From contig CALPNL020000131.1 of assembly GCA_943324925.2 (NCBI GenBank), positions 1 through 5,548 on the forward strand: a DNA stretch of 5,548 nucleotides, read 5' to 3'. This DNA is from Chitinophaga pinensis (GTDB lineage Bacteria; Bacteroidota; Bacteroidia; Flavobacteriales; Flavobacteriaceae). Below the pieces are notes generated by a model, which worked only from the letters and a program-made list of their open reading frames with translations, was not told the DNA's origin and ran no database searches. This document shows, in pieces, positions 1 to 5,548 of this stretch. The position numbers and the translations under genes were made by a program. Every line of letters starts with the position of its first letter. The first letter of the stretch is position 1.

Positions 1-784
1 AAACTTTATCATTTGGCAAAGTTGGCGCCCCAATTACTGTAGCCGCCTCATCACCATATACATTGATACCGTCATAACCGTAGTGACTTCTATCTCTTCC
101 AGCTACAGTTTTATCGTCATAATTGGTAGCGAACCAATCGGTACCTTTCATGTAAGTAAAATTTGCTTTTGTAGCAAAATAGTTATTGAATTTATGGGCA
201 ACTCTTACACCATAATCTGCAAAACTATTAACTCCTGCAGCCTGTTGGCTTGTTTGTCCGTATTTCACATAACCATTAATACCTTCACTAGTGAATGGGT
301 TTTTACTGTTCATAAATAAAATACCGTTGAAAGCATTTGCACCATATAATGCAGATGAAGCTCCAGGAAGTAATTCCACACTTTGAACGTCAATTTCTGA
401 AATTCCAATCATGTTACCTAAAACGAAATTTAGCAATGGAGACGAGTTATCCATACCATCTACTAACTGCATGAATCTTACGTTAGCTACTGTTGCAAAA
501 CCTCTTGTATTAATTGATTTGAAAGTCAAACTACTCGTGTTCATTTGAACCTCTTTTAGATTCTCTAAACCATCGTAGTAGGAAGGGGAAGCTGTTTTTT
601 TGATTTCTTTTAATCCCATTCTTTCAATTGTAACTGGCGACTGTAAAACTTTTTCAGGAGTTCTAGAAGCAGAGACTACAACCTCGTCTAATACTGTGTT
701 CTTTTTAATTGAATCTGAAACTACTTTTTGTGCAAACGAAACGCTGCAAAAAAACAATGTCAAAATAAGTAAGTGTTTTCTCAT
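1..784 (-). CDS. TonB-dependent outer-membrane receptor, N-terminal part (runs off left edge)
   Basis: This is the 5' part of a gene reading leftwards from an ATG at 784-782; 261 codons are open to the window edge with no stop. Residues 1-18 form a Sec signal peptide (MRKH, then a hydrophobic core, ending SVSFA before QK), typical of Flavobacteria. A TonB-box-like stretch, LDEVVVSASR, lies at 32-41. The plug domain follows at about 43-160, with INTRGFA (91-97), LVDGMDN (107-113), VELLPGASSALYGANAFNGIL (136 onward) and a closing MNSKNPF. After this, alternating segments such as GYVKYG and KANFTYMKG look like the first barrel strands. Such receptors import large ligands across the outer membrane using TonB-ExbBD energy. 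No N-terminal carboxypeptidase-regulatory-like domain is present, and the mature protein begins almost directly with the TonB box. The substrate cannot be told; no SusD partner is visible. The missing part should be most of the beta-barrel. The gene is separated from glmS by a terminator, so it is probably its own transcription unit. Confidence 0.93.
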   Translation of the reverse strand, partial: MRKHLLILTLFFCSVSFAQKVVSDSIKKNTVLDEVVVSASRTPEKVLQSPVTIERMGLKEIKKTASPSYYDGLENLKEVQMNTSSLTFKSINTRGFATVANVRFMQLVDGMDNSSPLLNFVLGNMIGISEIDVQSVELLPGASSALYGANAFNGILFMNSKNPFTSEGINGYVKYGQTSQQAAGVNSFADYGVRVAHKFNNYFATKANFTYMKGTDWFATNYDDKTVAGRDRSHYGYDGINVYGDEAATVIGAPTLPNDKV

Positions 785-884
785 TGTGGTTTAAAATTTG
801 TTTGTTAATGTAGCTAAATTAGTATTTATTTTCATATTTTTAAATATTCATCTAATAAATTTGATATTTAATAGATTGAGCTTG

Positions 885-911
885 TTTAATTTAACAAATT
901 GTCAAATTAAA
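885..911. repeat. 27-bp near-perfect palindrome upstream of the TonB receptor gene, possible operator
   Basis: The arms TTTAATTT (885-892) and AAATTAAA (904-911) are exact inverted repeats. The sequence between them, AACAAATTGTC, is itself nearly palindromic around base 898. Over the full 27 bp, 12 of 13 position pairs are complementary; the exception is A893 against C903. The site lies about 100 bp upstream of the receptor start codon, in a spacer (785-1021) that otherwise shows only AT-rich sequence. It has no GC stem or T-tract, so it does not look like a terminator. A dimeric regulator binding site for the receptor gene is a reasonable guess, but the regulator family is not recognisable. 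AT-rich DNA yields some palindromes by chance, though one this long is less expected. Confidence 0.45.
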
Positions 912-1021
912 TCTTTAAATTTTTCACATCGTTTTTATTTAATCTGTTAATTTTATTCCACAAAGGCTTTTAATTTTAACATTTCATTAAGTAATTCGTA
1001 AAAATTTATCTATTTTCTAAA

Positions 1022-1056
1022 AATAAAAAAAGCGCTCTAAAATAGAACGCTTTTTT
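1022..1056 (-). terminator. Intrinsic terminator after glmS
   Basis: In the minus-strand RNA, a 7-bp stem GCGTTCT/AGAGCGC (1050-1044 with 1038-1032) encloses a 5-nt loop. An A-run precedes it (1056-1051) and a run of seven U residues follows it (1031-1025), so the A and U tracts can extend the stem. One stem pair is G-U in the minus-strand RNA but would be a C-A mismatch in a plus-strand RNA, which supports minus-strand use. It starts about 20 nt after the glmS stop codon and so ends the three-gene transcript. Confidence 0.9.
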
Positions 1057-1075
1057 AATTTAATTTTTTGATGAT

Positions 1076-2923
1076 TTATTCCACCGTAACCGATTTTGCC
1101 AAATTACGAGGTTGGTCTACATTACATTCTCTCATTACCGCAATATGGTAGGATAGCAGTTGTAATGGAATTGTGGTAATTAAAGGCGATAATGCATCAG
1201 CCGTTTCAGGAATTTCAATTACATAATCGGCTAAATCACGAACTTGAGTATCTCCTTTAGTTACAATTGCAATAATTTTTCCACTTCTTGATTTTATCTC
1301 TTGTATATTACTAACCACTTTGTCATAATGACCCAATTTTGGAGCAATTACTACTACTGGCATGTGCTCATCAATTAAAGCAATTGGGCCGTGTTTCATT
1401 TCTGCAGCTGGGTAACCTTCGGCATGGATGTAGGAAATTTCTTTTAATTTTAAAGCTCCTTCTAAGGCTACAGGGAAATTATATCCTCGCCCTAAATACA
1501 AACAATTATGAGAGTTTTTAAATGTTGCTGCTATTTCTTTCGCTTTATCATTGGTTTGAAGTGCTTCAATAACTTTTTCAGGAATTAATTCTAATTCTTG
1601 TAGGTACCTGTGAAAATCAGAATTGGCCATGGTTCCTTTCGCTTTTGCAATTCTTAAAGCAATCATGGTTAGAACCGTAATTTGAGTTGTAAATGCTTTG
1701 GTAGAAGCCACGCCTATTTCTGGACCAGCGTGAGTATATGCTCCAGCATGAGTTTCTCTAGAGATAGAAGACCCCACCACATTACAAACTCCAAATACAA
1801 AGGCGCCTTTTTCTTTAGCTAACTTGATAGCAGCTAAAGTATCGGCAGTTTCACCAGATTGTGAAATGGCAATAACGACATCTCCTTCATTAATAATTGG
1901 ATTTCTATATCGGAATTCTGAAGCATATTCAACTTCAACTGGGATTCTTGTAAATTCTTCAATGATATATTCGGCAACTAATCCTGCGTGCCATGAAGTT
2001 CCGCAAGCTACAATTAGTATTCTTTCAGCATTTAAGAATTTTTCAATATTATCTTCAATTCCTGCCATTTGAATTAAACCGGTATTTGCGTGTAAACGAC
2101 CTCTATAAGTATCTTTAATTACGCTTGGCTGTTCAAAAATTTCTTTCAACATGAAATGATCGTATCCACCTTTTTCGATTTGCTCTAAGTTCATTTGCAA
2201 TTCTTGAACATAAGGATCTACAAGAGAATCGTCTTTAATTTTTCTAATTTTTAAAGGTTTATCCATTCTCACAATTGCCATCTCTTCATCCTCAAGGTAA
2301 ATTGCATTGGAGGTATATTCAATAAATGGGGAAGCATCAGAGGCAATAAAATATTCATTTTCTCCTACACCAATTGCAAGTGGACTTCCTAAACGAGCTA
2401 CAATTATTTCATTTGGCTTTTGCTTGTCAAAAACACAAATTGCATAAGCTCCCACCACTTGATTTAGAGCTATTTGAACGGCCTTTCCTAATTTTAAATT
2501 GTCTTTTTTTTGAACATCTTCAATAAGATTTACCAAAACTTCAGTGTCGGTGTCCGAATGAAAAACATAACCTCTATTGATTAATTCTTTTTTTAGTGGG
2601 GCATAGTTTTCTATGATACCATTATGAATGATAACTAGGTTGCCTGAATTTGAAACATGTGGATGAGAGTTAACATCATTTGGAACCCCATGGGTTGCCC
2701 AACGTGTATGTCCCATTCCGATGCTGCCATTGGTAGTTATATTAGTAGTACATAATTCTTCTAAATCAGAAACTTTGCCTTTAGTTTTACAAACTTTAAG
2801 GTTTTTTCCGTCAAAAAGCATTACTCCAGCACTATCGTATCCTCTGTATTCAAGTCTTTTTAAGCCTTTAATTACAATAGGGAAGGCTTCTCTATGTCCA
2901 ATATAACCAACAATTCCGCACAT
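1076..2923 (-). CDS. glmS: Glutamine--fructose-6-phosphate aminotransferase (isomerizing), GlmS
   Basis: GlmS converts fructose-6-phosphate and glutamine to glucosamine-6-phosphate and glutamate in the cytoplasm, the first committed step to UDP-GlcNAc for peptidoglycan and lipopolysaccharide. The 615 residues match the family's usual 600-620. The protein opens MCGIVGYIG, with Cys2 as the glutaminase nucleophile after Met removal. The class II amidotransferase domain (about 2-220) has HTRWATHG (72-79), HNGIIENY (100-107) and SDTDTE (123-128). The first SIS domain has ACGTS (306-310) and SQSGET (354-359), the phosphosugar loops. The second has LEGALKLKE with K492 and E495, and EMKHGP with H511, matching E. 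coli K485, E488 and H504. The tail PRNLAKSVTVE carries K610, matching K603. All catalytic residues are present. The gene starts 23 nt after the DUF4270 stop, so it appears co-transcribed; that short gap leaves no room for a glmS-type ribozyme. A terminator follows. Confidence 0.98.
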   Translation of the reverse strand: MCGIVGYIGHREAFPIVIKGLKRLEYRGYDSAGVMLFDGKNLKVCKTKGKVSDLEELCTTNITTNGSIGMGHTRWATHGVPNDVNSHPHVSNSGNLVIIHNGIIENYAPLKKELINRGYVFHSDTDTEVLVNLIEDVQKKDNLKLGKAVQIALNQVVGAYAICVFDKQKPNEIIVARLGSPLAIGVGENEYFIASDASPFIEYTSNAIYLEDEEMAIVRMDKPLKIRKIKDDSLVDPYVQELQMNLEQIEKGGYDHFMLKEIFEQPSVIKDTYRGRLHANTGLIQMAGIEDNIEKFLNAERILIVACGTSWHAGLVAEYIIEEFTRIPVEVEYASEFRYRNPIINEGDVVIAISQSGETADTLAAIKLAKEKGAFVFGVCNVVGSSISRETHAGAYTHAGPEIGVASTKAFTTQITVLTMIALRIAKAKGTMANSDFHRYLQELELIPEKVIEALQTNDKAKEIAATFKNSHNCLYLGRGYNFPVALEGALKLKEISYIHAEGYPAAEMKHGPIALIDEHMPVVVIAPKLGHYDKVVSNIQEIKSRSGKIIAIVTKGDTQVRDLADYVIEIPETADALSPLITTIPLQLLSYHIAVMRECNVDQPRNLAKSVTVE

Positions 2924-2946
2924 ATATTTTATTTTGGTTGAGTATT

Positions 2947-4650
2947 TTAATTAGGTTTTGTATAGTAAATTTCCAATTTTAATCGCTTTGCATAATTTGG
3001 GTCGGTTACAGGAATATTATTTCCAAATAAAACGGTCCCAAGTGGATTAAATACTGCTGCCGATGGATATTTATTAAATGGATTTACTCCAGAAATTGAA
3101 TTCAAAAGCTTAGAATTTGAAGCCAAACCTATGGATTCTGTAACTACTAATCCCAATCTTACATTGGTAGAATCTTTACTAATTAAATTCATAATGTGGT
3201 TGGTAAGTCGCACTTTGTATTTTATTCCACGTTTATTATATGCCGAAGTAGCAGCATCTTTTTCAATGATTCCGCCATGTACATATTTATTATTTTTAGA
3301 ATTGGATGCAACAGAATAATCCAAGTAATAATCAATTATAGGGCGGTGATTATTTAAATCGTACAAGTAAACTCTATTAGGTTCTGCCGCTCCAGTCATT
3401 TTATCTTTATCGATAAAAAAGGTAAGATTGGCTTCGTTTACTAATAATTTTTTCCCATCTGATGGATTTCTCAGATCATCTAATTCGTCTGGAATTCCGT
3501 TTGGCCCAACAGTAGGAGTACCTGCTGAAGAATATCCTCTTACATCAAGATCACCAAATAGTTTGATGATTGACATGGATCCTTCGCCCCCTTTTGGAAA
3601 TAAGTTGTAGGCCCCAGTGGTTGCATTTGTATTGGATGCCAGTCCTGAAGTATATCCTAAGGCATTTTCATTTTCTAATAAATTCACCGAATTTCCTCCT
3701 AAACTAATAGCAAATTTTCTTTCTTTTGTAGAAACTACTCCAGTTGAACTAGTCACTGTAATATTATAGGTAACAATTATTTTTCCTTGTTTGAAGTTTA
3801 ACAAAGACATACTCCCTTGATTTGGAGAAGACGGAGAAGCATCGACTTTAAAATATAACCCTCGGAAATAATCTTTAAATATAGAGTTATTAAATAATTT
3901 TCCGGCTGCGCCTGCGCCGAATAATTTGTCTTGAAAAAAGTTGTTTCTTAATTTTAATCGCATTCCTGGCACGGACCTAGTATCAACAACTTGAGCGCCA
4001 TCAACCGTTTTGTAGGTTTTAATTTCAGCTGAACTATATATAAATTCATCGTTTTGAGACAAACTACTATCGTCATTCAAACGAACTGGGTTTTTATAGG
4101 CGTCAAAAACAGCGGTTTCTCCAGAATAATATCGTTGAATATCTAAAAAGTTAACCGCAGCATCAAGGTCACGTAAAGTGTAATTATTTTCGTAAACGCT
4201 TAGTTTAATTTTATTGAATACTTTTTTATCATTTACGATAGTAAATCCTTGAATTGAGTCCAATTCGTATGTACTATCACCAGTTGTTGCATCTTTTGAA
4301 ATTAAGCGGCTAAAATAGGGTAAAGAAAGTTCAACTTTAGTAACAATAGGATTGGTTCCAATAGTTTGATTTACAGTGTCTAATACTACTTGTGACACCA
4401 CGCTTGCTTTTGTTTTTCCAAAGAAGGGATTGTTATAATAACCTAAAGAATTGATGGGCAGGTTACCTGTTTCCACTTGACCGATGGCTGAATTGTAGGC
4501 TAATACTGTTTTGGAATCATCTTTAATTAAACCAAAATGGTCATTCCCAATTACATTCGATCCGATTTCATTAAAATCTTTATCACAAGCGGCAAAAAAA
4601 GCAACGATACCAACTAAAAGAAGTAATTTATAAATGGATTTATTTTGCAT
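2947..4650 (-). CDS. DUF4270 family outer-membrane lipoprotein
   Basis: The 567-residue product starts with a lipoprotein signal peptide: MQNKSIYK, a hydrophobic stretch to about residue 19, then the lipobox F19-A-A-C22. The cysteine is followed by DKDFNEIGSNVIG, the start typical of DUF4270 proteins in Bacteroidota. Other family-like stretches are LGYYNNPFFGKTKASVV near 70-85, a GPNGIPDELDDL segment near 380-391, EPNRVYLYDLNNHRPIIDYY around 420-445, and the C-terminal LEIYYTKPN. No transmembrane segment or catalytic motif is evident after the signal; the mature chain is polar and probably beta-rich. The acidic residues right after the cysteine (D23, D25) resemble surface lipoprotein export signals in this group, so it may face outward. 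The function of the family is not established. It lies 22 nt after the GlgA-like gene and 23 nt before glmS, which suggests co-transcription and perhaps an envelope role. The family call is from recognition of conserved segments; I could not run a profile search. Confidence 0.88.
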   Translation of the reverse strand: MQNKSIYKLLLLVGIVAFFAACDKDFNEIGSNVIGNDHFGLIKDDSKTVLAYNSAIGQVETGNLPINSLGYYNNPFFGKTKASVVSQVVLDTVNQTIGTNPIVTKVELSLPYFSRLISKDATTGDSTYELDSIQGFTIVNDKKVFNKIKLSVYENNYTLRDLDAAVNFLDIQRYYSGETAVFDAYKNPVRLNDDSSLSQNDEFIYSSAEIKTYKTVDGAQVVDTRSVPGMRLKLRNNFFQDKLFGAGAAGKLFNNSIFKDYFRGLYFKVDASPSSPNQGSMSLLNFKQGKIIVTYNITVTSSTGVVSTKERKFAISLGGNSVNLLENENALGYTSGLASNTNATTGAYNLFPKGGEGSMSIIKLFGDLDVRGYSSAGTPTVGPNGIPDELDDLRNPSDGKKLLVNEANLTFFIDKDKMTGAAEPNRVYLYDLNNHRPIIDYYLDYSVASNSKNNKYVHGGIIEKDAATSAYNKRGIKYKVRLTNHIMNLISKDSTNVRLGLVVTESIGLASNSKLLNSISGVNPFNKYPSAAVFNPLGTVLFGNNIPVTDPNYAKRLKLEIYYTKPN

Positions 4651-4672
4651 ATTTATTTTTAAAATAAAATTA

Positions 4673-5476
4673 TTAAACTAAATTCTTGTAGAAGTTAGTA
4701 TATACTTCAGCGAATTTATCTTTCGAGGTGAAAGGTAAAAAAGGTTTCCCTGAAGTTTCTATAAATTTTGTTAAACTTGGAGACAGGTTTTCCGATGCAA
4801 TTATAATTCCATCAGAATGGTTTAGCGTTGCCAAGATAATATTTTCATAATCAGGAGTTTCTAAATTTGAAATGGCCGCTTCTGGAACGCCATCAAATTT
4901 AACTTTGTTAATCATTTCAAGGTTTAAATTACCTTCAAAGGACTGACTGTAAACCGAAGTAATGATTTTAGTGTCAGAAAATAAAGCTTCATCTTTATAA
5001 TAATGCTTTAAATAGATAGGCAACATGGCAGCCATCCATCCGTGAACATGAATTATATCTGGAACCCAATTTAGTTTTTTAACGGTTTCAACTACCCCTT
5101 TTGCAAAAAATATGGCGCGCTCATCGTTATCAGGGAATAACGCCCCTTCTTCATCTGTAAAAGTGGCTTTACGTTTAAAATATTCGTCGTTATCTATAAA
5201 ATAGACTTGAATTCTCTCTTTTGGAATTGAGGCTACCTTAATAATTAAGGGCATATCTAAATCATTTACCACTAAATTCATTCCCGACAATCTAATTACT
5301 TCATGTAATTGATGTCTTCTCTCATTGATATTACCATATCTAGGCATGAAAATTCTAATCTGTCCGCCTTGATCATTTACCATTTTAGGCACGTCATATG
5401 ACATTAGAGAAACCTCGTTTTCAGCTAAGTAGGGCACTACTTCAGATGATACATACAATATCCTCTTATCTTCCAT
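4673..5476 (-). CDS. GlgA-like protein, N-terminal glycosyltransferase-5 lobe only, probably non-catalytic
   Basis: The 267 residues resemble the N-terminal lobe (GT5 catalytic-domain family) of bacterial glycogen synthase, which is normally about 480 residues. Matching segments are ILYVSSEVVPY (6-16), IRIFMPRYG (40-48), VYFIDNDEYF (91-100), DNDERAIFFAKG (116-127) and PDIIHVHGWMAAMLPIYL (139-156). Key features are missing. The KTGGL ADP-glucose-binding signature after SSEVAP is replaced by AENEVSLM (18-25), HDWH has become HGWM (145-148), and the IHN loop is SVYSQSFEG (174-182). The second GT-B lobe with its catalytic glutamate is absent. The ORF ends in a clean TAA, and no continuation lies downstream because the next gene begins 22 nt later, so this is an intact short protein rather than a fresh truncation. 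Automatic pipelines would call it glycogen synthase; I infer it is not an active one. A sugar-nucleotide sensing, scaffold or regulatory role is possible but unproven. It is the first gene of the apparent operon with the DUF4270 lipoprotein and glmS. Confidence 0.85.
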   Translation of the reverse strand: MEDKRILYVSSEVVPYLAENEVSLMSYDVPKMVNDQGGQIRIFMPRYGNINERRHQLHEVIRLSGMNLVVNDLDMPLIIKVASIPKERIQVYFIDNDEYFKRKATFTDEEGALFPDNDERAIFFAKGVVETVKKLNWVPDIIHVHGWMAAMLPIYLKHYYKDEALFSDTKIITSVYSQSFEGNLNLEMINKVKFDGVPEAAISNLETPDYENIILATLNHSDGIIIASENLSPSLTKFIETSGKPFLPFTSKDKFAEVYTNFYKNLV

Positions 5477-5491
5477 ATTAAAATTCAGTAT

Positions 5492-5499
5492 TACTTTTG
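5492..5499 (+). promoter_or_regulatory. Candidate -7 promoter element, plus strand
   Basis: TACTTTTG is an exact match to the Bacteroidota -7 consensus TAnnTTTG and points rightwards, towards a possible gene starting at 5532. No TTG (-33) is seen at the expected distance upstream, which falls inside the first codons of the GlgA-like gene. Transcription would start near 5505. The call is tentative because the motif is short. Confidence 0.4.
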
Positions 5500-5514
5500 T
5501 AAATAAAAAACATG

Positions 5515-5522
5515 CAAATTTA
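5515..5522 (-). promoter_or_regulatory. Candidate -7 promoter element for the GlgA-like/DUF4270/glmS operon
   Basis: On the minus strand these bases read TAAATTTG, an exact match to TAnnTTTG. Initiation would fall near 5509, giving a leader of about 33 nt before the ATG at 5476. A clear TTG at -33 is not visible in the few bases left before the window edge. It is the only such match on this strand in the upstream region shown, which makes it the best candidate promoter of the three-gene operon. Confidence 0.45.
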
Positions 5523-5531
5523 CAAAAATTT

Positions 5532-5548
5532 ATGCAGTTAATAACTAA
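5532..5548 (+). CDS. Possible 5' end of a divergent gene (only five codons visible)
   Basis: An ATG at 5532 opens a frame reading MQLIT that is not closed before the window ends. It lies about 33 nt downstream of the plus-strand TACTTTTG element and divergent from the GlgA-like gene. In Bacteroidota a shortened GlgA-like gene is often next to panC (pantothenate synthetase), whose products often begin with a similar M-x-hydrophobic-hydrophobic stretch, so panC is a guess from context only. The other nearby ATG (5512) runs into a stop after nine codons. Five codons cannot identify a protein. Confidence 0.25.

Noticed and set aside
746..760. Cysteine at residue 13 of the TonB receptor signal peptide as a lipoprotein site.
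   Set aside because: The residues before it are L-F-F, not a lipobox, and a normal signal peptidase I site (SFA|QK) follows a few residues later.
83..794. Plus-strand reading frames at 83-319 and 600-794 opposite the receptor gene.
   Set aside because: They lie antisense to a well-supported coding frame, have no recognisable family features and look like chance open frames.
2640..2700. GlmS has VNSHPH where many enzymes have NAHPH.
   Set aside because: The Ala-to-Ser change is conservative, outside the catalytic residues, and all active-site motifs are otherwise intact.
2924..2946. Possible glmS ribozyme or other leader control element before glmS.
   Set aside because: The gap to the preceding gene is only 23 nt of AT-rich sequence, far too short for the ribozyme, which is known from Firmicutes and related groups.
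3124..3131. TAGGTTTG on the minus strand with a TTG 22 nt upstream, inside the DUF4270 gene, as an internal promoter for glmS.
   Set aside because: TAnnTTTG is expected several times by chance in a few kilobases of DNA this AT-rich, and the spacing to TTG is at the long end; without start-site data it cannot be told from noise.
5514..5535. TGCAAATTT ... AAATTTATGCA as an operator palindrome in the divergent region.
   Set aside because: The arms match only if a 2-bp gap is allowed, and the sequence is mostly A and T, so chance similarity is likely.

Overview
The window looks like chromosomal DNA from a member of the Bacteroidota, most likely a Flavobacterium-like species. The DNA is AT-rich and Shine-Dalgarno-like sites are absent. 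Intergenic sequence carries TAnnTTTG elements, the -7 motif of this phylum. Protein types also fit: a DUF4270 lipoprotein, a TonB-dependent receptor whose signal peptide ends SFA|Q, and a shortened GlgA-like protein. This assignment is an inference from features, not from a database search.

All four well-supported genes are on the minus strand. Read in the direction of transcription (right to left), the right edge (5477-5548) is a short divergent promoter region. A possible + strand gene begins in its last bases. Then come a half-length GlgA-like protein (5476-4673), a DUF4270 outer-membrane lipoprotein (4650-2947) and glmS (2923-1076). Gaps of 22 and 23 nt with no terminator between them suggest one operon. 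A strong intrinsic terminator (1056-1022) closes it just after the glmS stop codon.

An AT-only-looking spacer (785-1021) follows. Its one clear structure is a near-perfect 27-bp palindrome at 885-911. The 5' end of a TonB-dependent receptor gene (784 to below 1) then runs off the left edge; its first 261 codons are present and contain the signal peptide, TonB-box-like segment and plug domain.

GlmS makes glucosamine-6-phosphate, the entry point to UDP-GlcNAc for peptidoglycan and lipopolysaccharide. The DUF4270 lipoprotein should sit in the outer membrane and has no established function. The GlgA-like protein keeps the N-terminal lobe of glycogen synthase but lacks the whole C-terminal lobe and the ADP-glucose-binding signature, so it is unlikely to synthesise glycogen. 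The conserved-looking grouping of a dead sugar-nucleotide-enzyme relative, an envelope lipoprotein and GlmS is the most thought-provoking part of the window. No mobile element, CRISPR array, tRNA or rRNA was seen.
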